In this document: positions 1 through 9,333 of the stretch, piece after piece
Layout: the number at the start of each line of letters is the position of its first letter
Position numbering within the stretch: the stretch's first letter is position 1
Assembly: GCA_018969615.1 (NCBI GenBank)
Contig: JAGWYA010000008.1
Coordinates: 1 to 35,819, forward strand
Direction of reading: 5' to 3'
DNA length: 35,819 nt
From: Patescibacteria group bacterium
Lineage (GTDB): Bacteria; Patescibacteriota; Minisyncoccia; UBA6257; 02-FULL-45-10c
Translations under genes and position numbers: made by a program
The notes under the pieces: generated by a model
What the model saw: the letters and a program-made list of their open reading frames with translations, nothing else
Told to the model about the DNA's origin: nothing
Databases searched by the model: none

Positions 1-40
1 AAAAATTCCCCTCCGACCCGGGTCGGAGGGGAATTTTTTA
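1..40. terminator. Bidirectional Rho-independent terminator (downstream of tsaD)
   Basis: AAAAATTCCCCTCCGACCCGGGTCGGAGGGGAATTTTTT near-perfect palindrome with flanking A/T tracts. Confidence 0.85.
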
Positions 41-1087
41 TTAGAGCGAGAGCATGCCCTGCGCTTCCATACGCAGTTTTTTCTTTTTTGCCGCCGTGCG
101 GAGATAGGCGGCTGCGGCGATCATGGCCGCGTTGTCGGTGTTGTAGTGGAAGTCGGGGACGATAAAATGAGCCCGTAGTTCGTCGGCAGTGGTCCGTAGA
201 CGTTCCTGCAGAGGCTTATTGGCTGATACGCCTCCGCACAAGATGATCGTTTTTGCTTTGTATTCTTCCGCCGCTCGTTTTGTTTTTTTATTGAGCACAT
301 CCACGGCCGCTTCCTGAAATGAGGCGGCTACGTTTGCTTTGTTGGCCTTCGGATTATCGCGGAGATAATACAGGACGGATGTTTTCAATCCCGAGAAGCT
401 GAATTCGTAGTTCTTTTTATTGAGCATCGGGCGGGGGAATTTTATCGCATTCGGATCTCCCGTTGCGGCGATTTTTTGGATCTCCGGTCCGCCCGGGTAA
501 GGAAGGCCGATGATGCGGGCGACCTTGTCGAACGCTTCGCCGGCCGCATCGTCCAGCGTTTCGCCGAGGACGGTCCATTTGTTCATCGCGGTCATGCGAA
601 GAAGGATCGTGTGGCCGCCGCTGACGACGAGCGCGATCGCCGGGAATTTGATAGAGCGAGTAGGCAGTGGTCCGTGGGCAGTAGGTTTTTGCATCGGAAG
701 TAATGCAGAATAAAGATGCCCTTCCATATGATTCGCGCCGATGAGCGGCTTGTCATATTTTTTTGCGAGCTCCTGTGCGAAGGTGATACCGGTCCAGAGC
801 GCTGGCTCCAAGCCGGGGCCGACGGTGACGGCGATCGCGTCGATCTTTTTCATAACAGCGCTGCCGCCGATCCTTTTGAAAAGCTTCGGGAGGTTTTTCA
901 GGTGTTCTCGTTTGGCGAGGTTTGGAACGACACCGCCGAAGGGGCGGTGGATCGCGATCTGCGAGGAGATCAGGCTTTTTTCGACAACAAATTTTGGCGC
1001 ACGAAGACCGCCGCTGCAGCGCACGAGCGCAAGCGCAGTTTCATCACAGCTGGTTTCGATGGCGAGAATGGTTTTAGCGCGGGGCAT
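41..1087 (-). CDS. tsaD: tRNA N6-adenosine threonylcarbamoyltransferase TsaD
   Basis: ILAIETSCDETALALV start, NHMEGHLYS and VVSGGHT motifs, FSFSGLKTS. Confidence 0.95.
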   Translation of the reverse strand: MPRAKTILAIETSCDETALALVRCSGGLRAPKFVVEKSLISSQIAIHRPFGGVVPNLAKREHLKNLPKLFKRIGGSAVMKKIDAIAVTVGPGLEPALWTGITFAQELAKKYDKPLIGANHMEGHLYSALLPMQKPTAHGPLPTRSIKFPAIALVVSGGHTILLRMTAMNKWTVLGETLDDAAGEAFDKVARIIGLPYPGGPEIQKIAATGDPNAIKFPRPMLNKKNYEFSFSGLKTSVLYYLRDNPKANKANVAASFQEAAVDVLNKKTKRAAEEYKAKTIILCGGVSANKPLQERLRTTADELRAHFIVPDFHYNTDNAAMIAAAAYLRTAAKKKKLRMEAQGMLSL

Positions 1088-1673
1088 TGGGACCGATGAT
1101 GACCTTCTTCTTTTCCTGGAGCTGCTTCGCGATCATTTTGGGAAGCACCTGCTTTGCATATCGCTCAATGGCTTCAAGATATTCTTTTTCCTTAAGATTG
1201 GGATCAGGAAGATCTTTTTCCTGGACGATGATGTCGCTCTTATAGCCTTCTTTCTGCGGATTGATCGTCAGGTCGAATGTCGCCCGGTAAATAGTCCCGT
1301 CTTCGTCCTGGTATTCTATAAATGCATCGACGCCGTGGAATTTATCGAGCGGCGTTCCGGAAGCGGTGTAAAAACGCAGGCGATCCATATCTTCGGGCGT
1401 CTCCAGTTTGAGAAGGTCCTGCAATGCGATCCGAATATCGCGCGCGAACGGTTTGTTGGGATTGGTCGGATCGTATGCGGGAAATTTTTTGGCGAGCTCA
1501 AGCGCGGATCGAAAGCGGATATAGTTATCCGTTTTTCCTGCTTTTGCTTCCTTCAACTGAGCGTCTCGAAGCGCTTTTTGGTAGTCAGGGTCTTTTGTGT
1601 TGACCTGGCCGATGAAGTCATGCTCAAAAAGATCGCCGGTCAGTTCATGCTGTGATTCAAAGCGATTTCTCAT
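1074..1673 (-). CDS. Hypothetical protein, likely co-transcribed with tsaD (14 nt overlap)
   Basis: ORF; start set at MRNRFESQH because the longer form would run into the tRNA gene. Confidence 0.7.
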   Translation of the reverse strand: MRNRFESQHELTGDLFEHDFIGQVNTKDPDYQKALRDAQLKEAKAGKTDNYIRFRSALELAKKFPAYDPTNPNKPFARDIRIALQDLLKLETPEDMDRLRFYTASGTPLDKFHGVDAFIEYQDEDGTIYRATFDLTINPQKEGYKSDIIVQEKDLPDPNLKEKEYLEAIERYAKQVLPKMIAKQLQEKKKVIIGPNAPR

Positions 1674-1691
1674 GGAAGTAATAAATAAGAG

Positions 1692-1766
1692 TAGTGCCAT
1701 CGGGATTCGAACCCGAGTTTCCGCCGTGAAAGGGCAGCGTCCTAGGCCAGGCTAGACGATGGCACC
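1692..1766 (-). tRNA. tRNA-Glu (anticodon UUC), 3' CCA not encoded
   Basis: Reverse complement GGTGCCATCGTCTAGCCTGGCCTAGGACGCTGCCCTTTCACGGCGGAAACTCGGGTTCGAATCCCGATGGCACTA folds as a cloverleaf; anticodon loop CTTTCAC. Confidence 0.93.
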
Positions 1767-1770
1767 ATAT

Positions 1771-2040
1771 AGAATCTATCCCAATAATAATCCCATAACG
1801 CGATACAAGCCAATTTCGTTCAGAACAAGAAAAGAGGAGGAAATCGTAGTTTTACTACCTTTCCGACGATTGACGCGGTTATGAAGGAAAGTGGCTGTAT
1901 CCCTCTGGGTTGCTGTCTCAATTGAAAATTTCTTTGTTGCCCCTCCTCGCGGTGGCTTCAACCACGAGCTCATCAGGGCGCCTCGAAATTTTCAATTTAT
2001 TTCAGCAACGCGTTTGAGGATTATTATTGGGATAGATTCT
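1771..2040. repeat. 270-bp element bounded by 23-bp perfect (about 29/32 extended) terminal inverted repeats; MITE-like
   Basis: AGAATCTATCCCAATAATAATCC (1771-1793) and GGATTATTATTGGGATAGATTCT (2018-2040); nested 13-bp inverted repeat AATTGAAAATTTC/GAAATTTTCAATT (1920-1932/1985-1997). Confidence 0.8.
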
Positions 2041-2128
2041 CAATTATCTTAACTTAAAATACGGGATTTTGACATGGAAGTCAAAGCAGCGGGGAAAAGC
2101 GCCGGAAGCAGTGTGATATACTAAAAGC

Positions 2129-2530
2129 ATGATCTATCCGTTAATGGTCTTCGGTGATTGGACGCATTTTATTCTGCGCGTGACGGTTGCAGCGATCTTT
2201 TTGGTCCATGGCTGGCCGAAGTTCTCTTCGCTCAAGTCTACGGCTGAGAATTTCAATGCAATGGGGTTCCGTCCCGGGAAGTTCTGGGCGGCGTTTATCG
2301 CAACGATCGAAGTGCTTGGCGGCTTGCTCCTGCTGATCGGTTTGGGGACCCAGGTTGTCGCGTTGGTGCTTGTTTTCGAAATGATCGTTTCGACCTTATG
2401 GAAAGTTCGCCGGGGCGAGCCGTTCTTGGGCGGATGTGAGCTTGATATCCTGCTGATCGCTGTTCTTTTGGTCTTGGCGACCTGGGGCGGCGGCGTCTTC
2501 GGCGCCGATAATGCGTTCCGTCTTTGGTAG
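2129..2530 (+). CDS. DoxX family membrane protein
   Basis: RVTVAAIFLVHGWPKF...GFRPGKFWAAFIATIEVLGGLLLLIGLGT, DoxX-like hydrophobic pattern. Confidence 0.8.
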   Translation: MIYPLMVFGDWTHFILRVTVAAIFLVHGWPKFSSLKSTAENFNAMGFRPGKFWAAFIATIEVLGGLLLLIGLGTQVVALVLVFEMIVSTLWKVRRGEPFLGGCELDILLIAVLLVLATWGGGVFGADNAFRLW

Positions 2531-2613
2531 AGCATCAGCCTGCAGTATCCAGATAAAATCCCCCGCGTGAGGGGTTTTATTTTGGCCCTTTTCAGTTTAT
2601 GATGGAAGGCACT

Positions 2614-4083
2614 ATGAACCGCATGTTCGAGTTCGTGCCCGGTACGCTTTCCTGGGCGACGCTCATTTTGATGGTCCTTCTTTCCTGGCAGAAGCCGGTG
2701 TGGGTCGCTTTCTTCATTATCGTGTTTGACACCTACTGGCTGTGCAAGTCGGTGTATCTTTCGCTCCACTTGCGTTCGACGTTCCAGCAGATGAAGCAGG
2801 CAAAGGCGACACCCTGGCTGCAAAAATTGGAGATCTTCGCGCATTGGAAATCAGTGCGCCACTTGGTGATCCTGCCGATGGCGACTGAACCGTACGAGGT
2901 TGTGCGGGATTCCCTGGCAAGCATCGCGCAGAGCAATTATCCGAAAGAGAACATCTTGATCGTACTGGGGATCGAAGCGCGTGCGGGCGCTGCCGCGCAG
3001 GCGACCGCGAAAAAAGCCTTGCAAGAGTTCGGGTCCGCATTTCCGCATTTTTTGGTCACCGAGCATCCTGCTGATCTCCCGGGTGAAGTGCCGGGCAAGG
3101 GTTCGAACGAAGCGTTTGCGGCCGAACAGGCGCGGATCAAGCTGATCGATGCGCTGCATATCCCGTATGAACAGGTGTTGGTGTCGGTGTTCGATGTCGA
3201 TACGCACGTGTATCCGGAATATTTCGGATGCCTGACGTATCATTTTCTGACCGCCGAACATCCGCAACGTTCGAGCTACCAGCCGATCCCGCTGTTCACG
3301 AACAATATCTATCAGGCCCCATCGCTCGCCCGGGTCATCTCGTTCTCGGCGACGTTCTGGCAGATGATGCAGCAGTCCCGTCCGGAGCGGCTGACGACGT
3401 TCTCCTCGCATGCGATGCCGCTGCCGGCATTGATCGAGATCGGTTATTGGCAGAAGGACATCGTTTCGGAGGATTCGCGGATCTTTTGGCAGTGCTATCT
3501 CCATTATCACGGCGACTGGCGGGTCGTGCCGCTGTTCTATCCGGTCTCGATGGATGCCAATGTCGCCGAGACGTTCTGGGGGACGATGGTGAATTTATAT
3601 AAACAGCAGCGCCGGTGGGCGTGGGGCGCCGAGAACGTTCCCTATATGTTCTCCGGTTTTATGCGGGATCCCGCGATCTCGCTTCGGGCGAAATGGTACT
3701 GGGTCGCCAATGCGATCGAGGGATTTCATTCGTGGGCGACGAACTCGCTGATCATTTTTGCGCTCGGCTGGCTGCCGGTGCTGGTGGGTGGCGCCGCTTT
3801 CGGACAGACCATCCTTTCGTATAATTTGCCGAATATCACGCGCTGGATCATGACCTTTGCAAGCATCGGTATCGTGAGCTCGGCGGTGCTGAGCGTCGCG
3901 CTCCTTCCGCCGCGTGAAGAACGGATCAAGCTGCATCACTACGCATGGTACCTGCTTGAGTGGGCGCTTATGCCGATCACGCTTATTGTTTTCGGCGCGT
4001 TCCCGGCGCTTGATGCACAGACCCGTTTGATGCTCGGCGGGAAGTACCGGCTGGGTTTCTGGGTGACACCCAAGAATAGGTAA
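2614..4083 (+). CDS. Membrane glycosyltransferase, family 2-like
   Basis: N-terminal TM, central GT2-like segment with FDVDTHVYPEYF and QQRRWAWG, C-terminal TM helices. Confidence 0.75.
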   Translation: MNRMFEFVPGTLSWATLILMVLLSWQKPVWVAFFIIVFDTYWLCKSVYLSLHLRSTFQQMKQAKATPWLQKLEIFAHWKSVRHLVILPMATEPYEVVRDSLASIAQSNYPKENILIVLGIEARAGAAAQATAKKALQEFGSAFPHFLVTEHPADLPGEVPGKGSNEAFAAEQARIKLIDALHIPYEQVLVSVFDVDTHVYPEYFGCLTYHFLTAEHPQRSSYQPIPLFTNNIYQAPSLARVISFSATFWQMMQQSRPERLTTFSSHAMPLPALIEIGYWQKDIVSEDSRIFWQCYLHYHGDWRVVPLFYPVSMDANVAETFWGTMVNLYKQQRRWAWGAENVPYMFSGFMRDPAISLRAKWYWVANAIEGFHSWATNSLIIFALGWLPVLVGGAAFGQTILSYNLPNITRWIMTFASIGIVSSAVLSVALLPPREERIKLHHYAWYLLEWALMPITLIVFGAFPALDAQTRLMLGGKYRLGFWVTPKNR

Positions 4084-4158
4084 ACACCTTCTTGACGCGC
4101 GTTAGGCGTTCCCGTACACTGTGCTATTAGAACTTCGAATGACTTAGGGGATAGATCA

Positions 4159-4443
4159 ATGGAGAAGCGCATTCAGGATCTTCAGATGGCGCTTGCGCAG
4201 CGCGAAGGCGTCATGCGCATTTCGGTCGATCGTGATCCGATCGGCGGCTTGAGCGGGCATGATTCCGTCATCGATCGTACGGTGTTCAATGTGGTCCTCG
4301 TTCCGACCCAGCAAAACGTCGATGATCACAAGTCGTTCACGGAATTCTTCTGGCGTGAAGCGAAGAAGCTGGACCTTCACCATGACAGCGTCTCGCTTGA
4401 GATCCGCGAAGACGACCGTTTGCCCTTCGATCCTCCGAACTAA
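4159..4443 (+). CDS. Hypothetical protein (94 aa)
   Basis: ORF with candidate upstream promoter TTGACG-17-TACACT and downstream terminator. Confidence 0.6.
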   Translation: MEKRIQDLQMALAQREGVMRISVDRDPIGGLSGHDSVIDRTVFNVVLVPTQQNVDDHKSFTEFFWREAKKLDLHHDSVSLEIREDDRLPFDPPN

Positions 4444-4451
4444 CATTCCAT

Positions 4452-4508
4452 CTCCCGACTTCGGTCGGGGGATTTTTTATTGCAATTTTGGGTTTCCTGC
4501 GATAGGCT
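4452..4508 (+). promoter_or_regulatory. Terminator fused to promoter for the next gene
   Basis: CTCCCGAC-TTCG-GTCGGGGG + T6 (4452-4478), then TTGCAA (4480-4485)-17 nt-TAGGCT (4503-4508). Confidence 0.65.
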
Positions 4509-4542
4509 CCAAAGAGCATATCGAAAGCAGAATGAGCGTGAC

Positions 4543-5187
4543 ATGATCGACCTCCAGAACGTCGAACCGCTCGTGCCAAAGCATTTCCGATACGATCCGG
4601 AGACGAACCACATTGACCTTTCGTGTACTGAAATGGCGAAGCTCTCTGAGACGGACAGCAAAGATCCGTATGCTTATCGCTGTACCGATGCGCACTGCAA
4701 GCTGACCTATAACAAGTTCGCTTTTGCCGGCTATTATCGTGATCCGAGCCTGCCAAAGCCGGAGCGTGATTATCCGGATAACGTTCTTCCGAAAATGCGC
4801 GTGTGCCAGCCGAGGTGTGCGGTTCTGAAACTGGATCCGGGCGGCGAGTTCTACTCCTGTACCGCATGCTATGGGATCTACATAAAGAACCCGAACTTCT
4901 CGGTCACAGAACAGCCCCGGGATTGGCTCATGCAAGACAAGGCGGTCCTGAAGTACCTGCTTTTGTGGGCGATGAGCTCCGCCGTCGAACTTCGGACGCA
5001 TCTGAGGTCTCTCGGACGGCAGCTTACGCTCGAAGAGTCGTGGCAGAAGAAACAGCTCGAAAAGAGCGAAAAGGAATTCATGAGCGAAATTCTCGTTCAT
5101 TGCCTCATCGATCAGAAGTGCGTCGATGATCCTCAGCGATACATCCTTAAAAATCGCTTCAAGGAGGGGCAAGAGGAAGAGGAGTAA
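4543..5187 (+). CDS. Hypothetical cysteine-containing protein
   Basis: ORF from MIDLQNVEPLV; Cys pairs CTDAHC, CQPRC and CTAC suggest possible metal binding. Confidence 0.65.
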   Translation: MIDLQNVEPLVPKHFRYDPETNHIDLSCTEMAKLSETDSKDPYAYRCTDAHCKLTYNKFAFAGYYRDPSLPKPERDYPDNVLPKMRVCQPRCAVLKLDPGGEFYSCTACYGIYIKNPNFSVTEQPRDWLMQDKAVLKYLLLWAMSSAVELRTHLRSLGRQLTLEESWQKKQLEKSEKEFMSEILVHCLIDQKCVDDPQRYILKNRFKEGQEEEE

Positions 5188-5192
5188 AAATC

Positions 5193-5218
5193 AAAACACC
5201 CCCGGCGGGGTGTTTTTT
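5193..5218. terminator. Terminator between convergent genes
   Basis: AAAACACCCC-CGGC-GGGGTGTTTTTT. Confidence 0.8.
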
Positions 5219-5220
5219 CT

Positions 5221-7428
5221 TTACGGCATTTCCGGATCCTTATCAATGAAGACCTGGCGAGGTTTTGCGCCATCGCCCGGACCAACCACTCCTTTTTCTT
5301 CCATGATGTCGAGCAGGCGCGCGGCGCGGGCATAGCCGATCGCGAGGCGCCGCTGAAGGAGGGACGCGGACGCTTTCTGCGCTTCGCGGACCACCGCGAC
5401 CGCTTCGTCATACATGTCGTCCTCGTCGTCACCGCCCGCATAGTCATCGAAGTTGATATCCCGGTTCCCGCCTGCCGCTTCGAATTTCTTGCCGAGCGTC
5501 GGGTTCTTATCCTCTTCCTCGTCTTTTTTCATGACCGGTCCGACGAAGAAATTATTGTTGCGGATATAATCGGTGACCTTGTGTAGCTCTTCTTCGCTGA
5601 CATAGGCGCCCTGGATACGTTTTGGTTTGGAAAGTTCCGCCGAGACGAACAGCATATCGCCGCCGCCGAGCAGTTTTTCTGCGCCGGAGGTGTCGAGGAT
5701 CGTACGGGAATCGATCTGGCTTGCCACCTGCAACGCCATGCGGGAGGTAATGTTCGCTTTGATGAGACCGGTGATAACCTCGACGGACGGACGCTGGGTC
5801 GCGAGCACGAGATGGATGCCGGTCGCGCGCGCCATCTGCGCGAGGCGGACGATCGATGATTCAATGTCGCGGCCGTAGGTCGTCATAAGATCGGCGAGCT
5901 CGTCGACGACGATCAGGATATACGGCATTTTTTCTTCCGGATGGGATTTATTGAAGCTCTTGATATCCCGGACGCCCGCGCCCTGCAGTTTTTCATAGCG
6001 CTGCTCCATTTCCTGGATCGCCCATTTGAACACGCCAAGCGCTTTCTTTCCTTCCGTGATGACCGGCGAGATCAGATGCGGGATGTCGTTATACATGGTG
6101 AGCTCCACGCGCTTCGGATCAATGAGAAGCAGACGGAGCGAATCGGGGCCGTTCTTATAAAGCAGCGAGATGAGAAGCGCCTGGATCGCGACTGATTTTC
6201 CGCTGCCGGTCGCGCCGGCGATCAGAAGGTGCGGCATTTTGGCGATGTCGGCAATGACCGGTTCGCCGCTGACGTCGCGGCCCAGAACGAAACCGAGCTG
6301 TCCCGATCCGGTGAACTCAGGGAAGCTCATGAGGCTGCCGAGGCGGACGATCGCGGCTGATTTGTTCGGCACCTCGATGCCCACAAGCGATTTGCCCGGG
6401 ATCGGCGCTTCGATACGGATCGGATGCGCAGCGAGCGCCAAAGCGAGGTCCTGGTTGAGCGCCGTGATGCGGGCGAGTTTGATGCCCTCCGCCGGTTTCA
6501 AGGTGTAGCGGGTGACTTTCGGTCCGATGCTGATCTCGCCCATTTCTACGGGGATGCCGAAGCTCTCAAGGGTCCGTTTGATGATGTTTGCGTTCGCGCG
6601 AAGATCGCCGGATGTCGGTTTTTCGATGGTCGATTTCAATAAGTTCAGCGGCGGAGCGTCATAGGCCGCACTGGTAGTTGTCGCGGTCTGCGCTCCTTTT
6701 TTCGGCGTGAAGAACGCTTTCGGGTTGTTCACCTTCAGTTCGATCACCTCGTCCGCCTCTTCTTTCGCTTTCTTCTTATCCTTTTCTTTTTCCGCCGCTG
6801 CCGGTTTCGGCTCATGTGTTTCCGGTTTTGCGGCCGCGGACGTGAACGCATCCGCATTCTTTACGATCAGTTGCGGTTCCGGTTTCTGCTCCGCTTCTTT
6901 TTCCAGCGCCTCCTCTTCTTTCTCGCTGCGCAACCGGAGCGGAATGTTCATCGTGAGCAAAAGCGAAATGACCAGGAGCGTGGATGTGATGACGATCCCA
7001 CCCACAGTGCCGAAGAAGTTCTGGATACCGCCCACCCAGGACCCGATCAGTCCGCCCTGGCCTGCGGAGAGGATGTCGATCAGGCCGAGGCCTGAGGCGA
7101 CGAAGAGCGCTCCGCCGAAGAGCATCATGCCTATCTTTTTATCCTTCTTTTCTTTCATGGTCAGAAAAACGCCGGCCATGATCAGGAAGATCGTCGGGAA
7201 AAGATAGTAGCCGATGCCAAAGAGGCTGGTAAGTCCGGCGAAGATCTCATCGCCGACCGGTCCCGCATTATGGACGCTCGCCAGGATCAGGATCACCGCT
7301 GCAGCGATGAGCGCGACCGCAAGGACGCCGCGTTCTGTTTCCGGACTGACCTGATCGCGGAGCGCTTTGAGCTTTTCTCCGACGGACGGACCCGAGGGGG
7401 TGCGTTGTTTTTTATTTTTCTTGGCCAT
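5221..7428 (-). CDS. ftsK: DNA translocase FtsK/SpoIIIE
   Basis: Four N-terminal TM segments, Walker A LLIAGATGSGKSVAI, VDELADLM, C-terminal winged-helix region; start at MAKKNKK. Confidence 0.95.
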   Translation of the reverse strand: MAKKNKKQRTPSGPSVGEKLKALRDQVSPETERGVLAVALIAAAVILILASVHNAGPVGDEIFAGLTSLFGIGYYLFPTIFLIMAGVFLTMKEKKDKKIGMMLFGGALFVASGLGLIDILSAGQGGLIGSWVGGIQNFFGTVGGIVITSTLLVISLLLTMNIPLRLRSEKEEEALEKEAEQKPEPQLIVKNADAFTSAAAKPETHEPKPAAAEKEKDKKKAKEEADEVIELKVNNPKAFFTPKKGAQTATTTSAAYDAPPLNLLKSTIEKPTSGDLRANANIIKRTLESFGIPVEMGEISIGPKVTRYTLKPAEGIKLARITALNQDLALALAAHPIRIEAPIPGKSLVGIEVPNKSAAIVRLGSLMSFPEFTGSGQLGFVLGRDVSGEPVIADIAKMPHLLIAGATGSGKSVAIQALLISLLYKNGPDSLRLLLIDPKRVELTMYNDIPHLISPVITEGKKALGVFKWAIQEMEQRYEKLQGAGVRDIKSFNKSHPEEKMPYILIVVDELADLMTTYGRDIESSIVRLAQMARATGIHLVLATQRPSVEVITGLIKANITSRMALQVASQIDSRTILDTSGAEKLLGGGDMLFVSAELSKPKRIQGAYVSEEELHKVTDYIRNNNFFVGPVMKKDEEEDKNPTLGKKFEAAGGNRDINFDDYAGGDDEDDMYDEAVAVVREAQKASASLLQRRLAIGYARAARLLDIMEEKGVVGPGDGAKPRQVFIDKDPEMP

Positions 7429-7502
7429 AGCAGGATAGATATAGTGTATTGTAGCAATTTTGCGCACGGAAAAGAAATTGGATACTGGAGTATACTGGGA
7501 AT

Positions 7503-7904
7503 ATGAGCTCTATTTTTAAAGCGTATGATGTCCGCGGGGTCTATCCGGATGAATTAAATGAGCAGAACACCGTACAGATCAGCCGGGCGCTCGCACGGTA
7601 TTTTGGACGCGGCGCAATGATCGTGATCGGACATGATGCGCGGCTGAGCTCGCCTTCATTATATAAGGCAGTGAAAAAAAGCCTTACGGTCAAAGGTCAC
7701 TTGTCACATGTTATTGATGCCGGCTTGATGACCACACCGATGCTGTATTTTCTGGTGAATGACCTCAAGGCTGACGGCGGGATCATGGTGACGGCTTCGC
7801 ATAATCCGAAAGAATATAACGGCCTGAAGATCGTCAAGAAAGGGGCGCGGCCGATCAGCGGCATGCAGGTTGAGAGCATTATGAAAAAATATAAGCATGT
7901 ATAA
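7503..7904 (+). CDS. Phosphomannomutase/phosphoglucomutase, N-terminal part (domain I)
   Basis: FKAYDVRGVYPDELNE, active-site TASHNPKEYNGLKIV; ends 8 nt into the next ORF. Confidence 0.85.
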   Translation: MSSIFKAYDVRGVYPDELNEQNTVQISRALARYFGRGAMIVIGHDARLSSPSLYKAVKKSLTVKGHLSHVIDAGLMTTPMLYFLVNDLKADGGIMVTASHNPKEYNGLKIVKKGARPISGMQVESIMKKYKHV

Positions 7905-8805
7905 CGCTTCAAAGGATTATCGCGGCCGGTATACCCGCTTTCTTACCGGAAAGTTAAACCTGAAGCGTCAGCTGACAGTTGTTGCCGATTGTTCGAACGG
8001 AACGACCGGGCCGGTTATTAAAAAGCTGAAAGCAAAAAATAAAAAGCTAAAGATCATTTTACTCAATGACCGCCCGGACGGGAATTTCCCCGCGCATGGA
8101 CCGAATCCGATGGCGCTAGGTGCGATGGACCGGCTGCAGCGGGAAGTGAAAAAGCGAAAAGCCGACCTCGGGGTCATTTTTGACGCCGACGGAGACCGGG
8201 TGTTCTTTGTCGATGACCGCGGGCGGCGCGTAGGCGCTGACGAGGCGGGATTCGCCCTGGCTCAGTTGTTCCGCCCGCCATTTGTCGTGGGAACGACCGC
8301 AAGTTGGAGATTAAAAAGACTGAAGTCGTTCGTTTCGCCGGTCGGCCACTCATTCTTTAAGGCATTGATGCGCAAAAAGAAAGCGTCGCTTGGGCTGGAG
8401 CATTCCGGACATTTTTATTTCAAGGATTTCTTTTACTGCGATTCCGGGATCTTCGCGGCGATCCAGATGATGAACTTTGTGTCGGGCCTGGAGAACGGAT
8501 TTGCGGCATGGCTGGATGCGCTTCCGAAATATTACCGTTCCGGCGAGATCAATTTTCGCGTACATGACAAAAAGGCGGTTCTGAATAAAGTGGAAATGAA
8601 GTACCGGCGGATGGCGACAAAGATCTCGCGTTCGGACGGACTGACGATGGAATTCGGCGGAGCTCGTCCCGAGCTTGCCGAAGGATGGTGGTTCAATGTG
8701 CGCTCCTCGAACACGGAAAATTTGCTACGGTTGAACGTGGAGGCGCATTCGAAAAAAGTTTTACAAAAAGAGTTGCGGACCCTGAAAGAGATTGGTAGGC
8801 TTTAG
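7897..8805 (+). CDS. Phosphomannomutase/phosphoglucomutase, C-terminal part (domains II-IV)
   Basis: Metal-binding FDADGDR, sugar-binding LEHSGHFYF, phosphate-binding RSSNTENLLRLNVEA. Confidence 0.85.
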   Translation: MYNASKDYRGRYTRFLTGKLNLKRQLTVVADCSNGTTGPVIKKLKAKNKKLKIILLNDRPDGNFPAHGPNPMALGAMDRLQREVKKRKADLGVIFDADGDRVFFVDDRGRRVGADEAGFALAQLFRPPFVVGTTASWRLKRLKSFVSPVGHSFFKALMRKKKASLGLEHSGHFYFKDFFYCDSGIFAAIQMMNFVSGLENGFAAWLDALPKYYRSGEINFRVHDKKAVLNKVEMKYRRMATKISRSDGLTMEFGGARPELAEGWWFNVRSSNTENLLRLNVEAHSKKVLQKELRTLKEIGRL

Positions 8806-8834
8806 TCAGCTATTCGAAGAGAGGAACGACCCTT

Positions 8835-9299
8835 ATGCGAAAGTTCCTGATCGGAGTTTTGCTGTTCTTTTTATGTGGAACCGCGAGCGGACAAGGATGG
8901 GTTTTCCGGGATCAGCCGCTCAATTTCCTTGGAGTTTCGGCATACGACGGCCCGCCGGTTCCCGAAAGCGTTGGCCGCACCGGCTGGCTTGTGATCCATT
9001 TGGCTACGGCGCCGTTGCCGGGGCATGATTTCGTTCTCGTGAAGCTTTGCTCAACGACCTTTGTTGTCAAGGTTGATCCTTCTCAAGTTTTTCCCGGCCC
9101 GCCGAACGCTTCCTACGAATGGGGTGGATCGGTGAGCGTGAGCAGCGCGGGACACGTTATCGCGCAGAGCGAATATCCCCCGTATTTTGTTTTGAGCGGA
9201 AAGGTCGTTCTGGTATTTCGCAGATACGCTGACCTGAAGCGTTTCCCTCAGTTCTTGGATACACAGATACGCCATTACTGCGCATCGCCGAGTCCGTAA
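8835..9299 (+). CDS. Hypothetical secreted protein
   Basis: Signal-peptide-like MRKFLIGVLLFFLCGTASGQG; terminator follows. Confidence 0.6.
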   Translation: MRKFLIGVLLFFLCGTASGQGWVFRDQPLNFLGVSAYDGPPVPESVGRTGWLVIHLATAPLPGHDFVLVKLCSTTFVVKVDPSQVFPGPPNASYEWGGSVSVSSAGHVIAQSEYPPYFVLSGKVVLVFRRYADLKRFPQFLDTQIRHYCASPSP

Positions 9300-9307
9300 A
9301 AAATTCA

Positions 9308-9333
9308 CCCGCACTTCATGTGCGGGTTTTTAT
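9308..9333. terminator. Rho-independent terminator
   Basis: CCCGCAC-TTCAT-GTGCGGG-TTTTTATT. Confidence 0.8.

Noticed and set aside
476-1655. Plus-strand ORFs opposite tsaD and its neighbour
   Set aside because: Antisense to clear TsaD coding; no recognizable domains.
1674-1700. Longer start (MALLLFITSM) of the tsaD-neighbour ORF
   Set aside because: Would overlap the mature tRNA-Glu; the Met at 1673 is more plausible.
1776-1973. 65-aa ORF inside the inverted-repeat element
   Set aside because: Not transposase-like; overlaps the palindromic structure.
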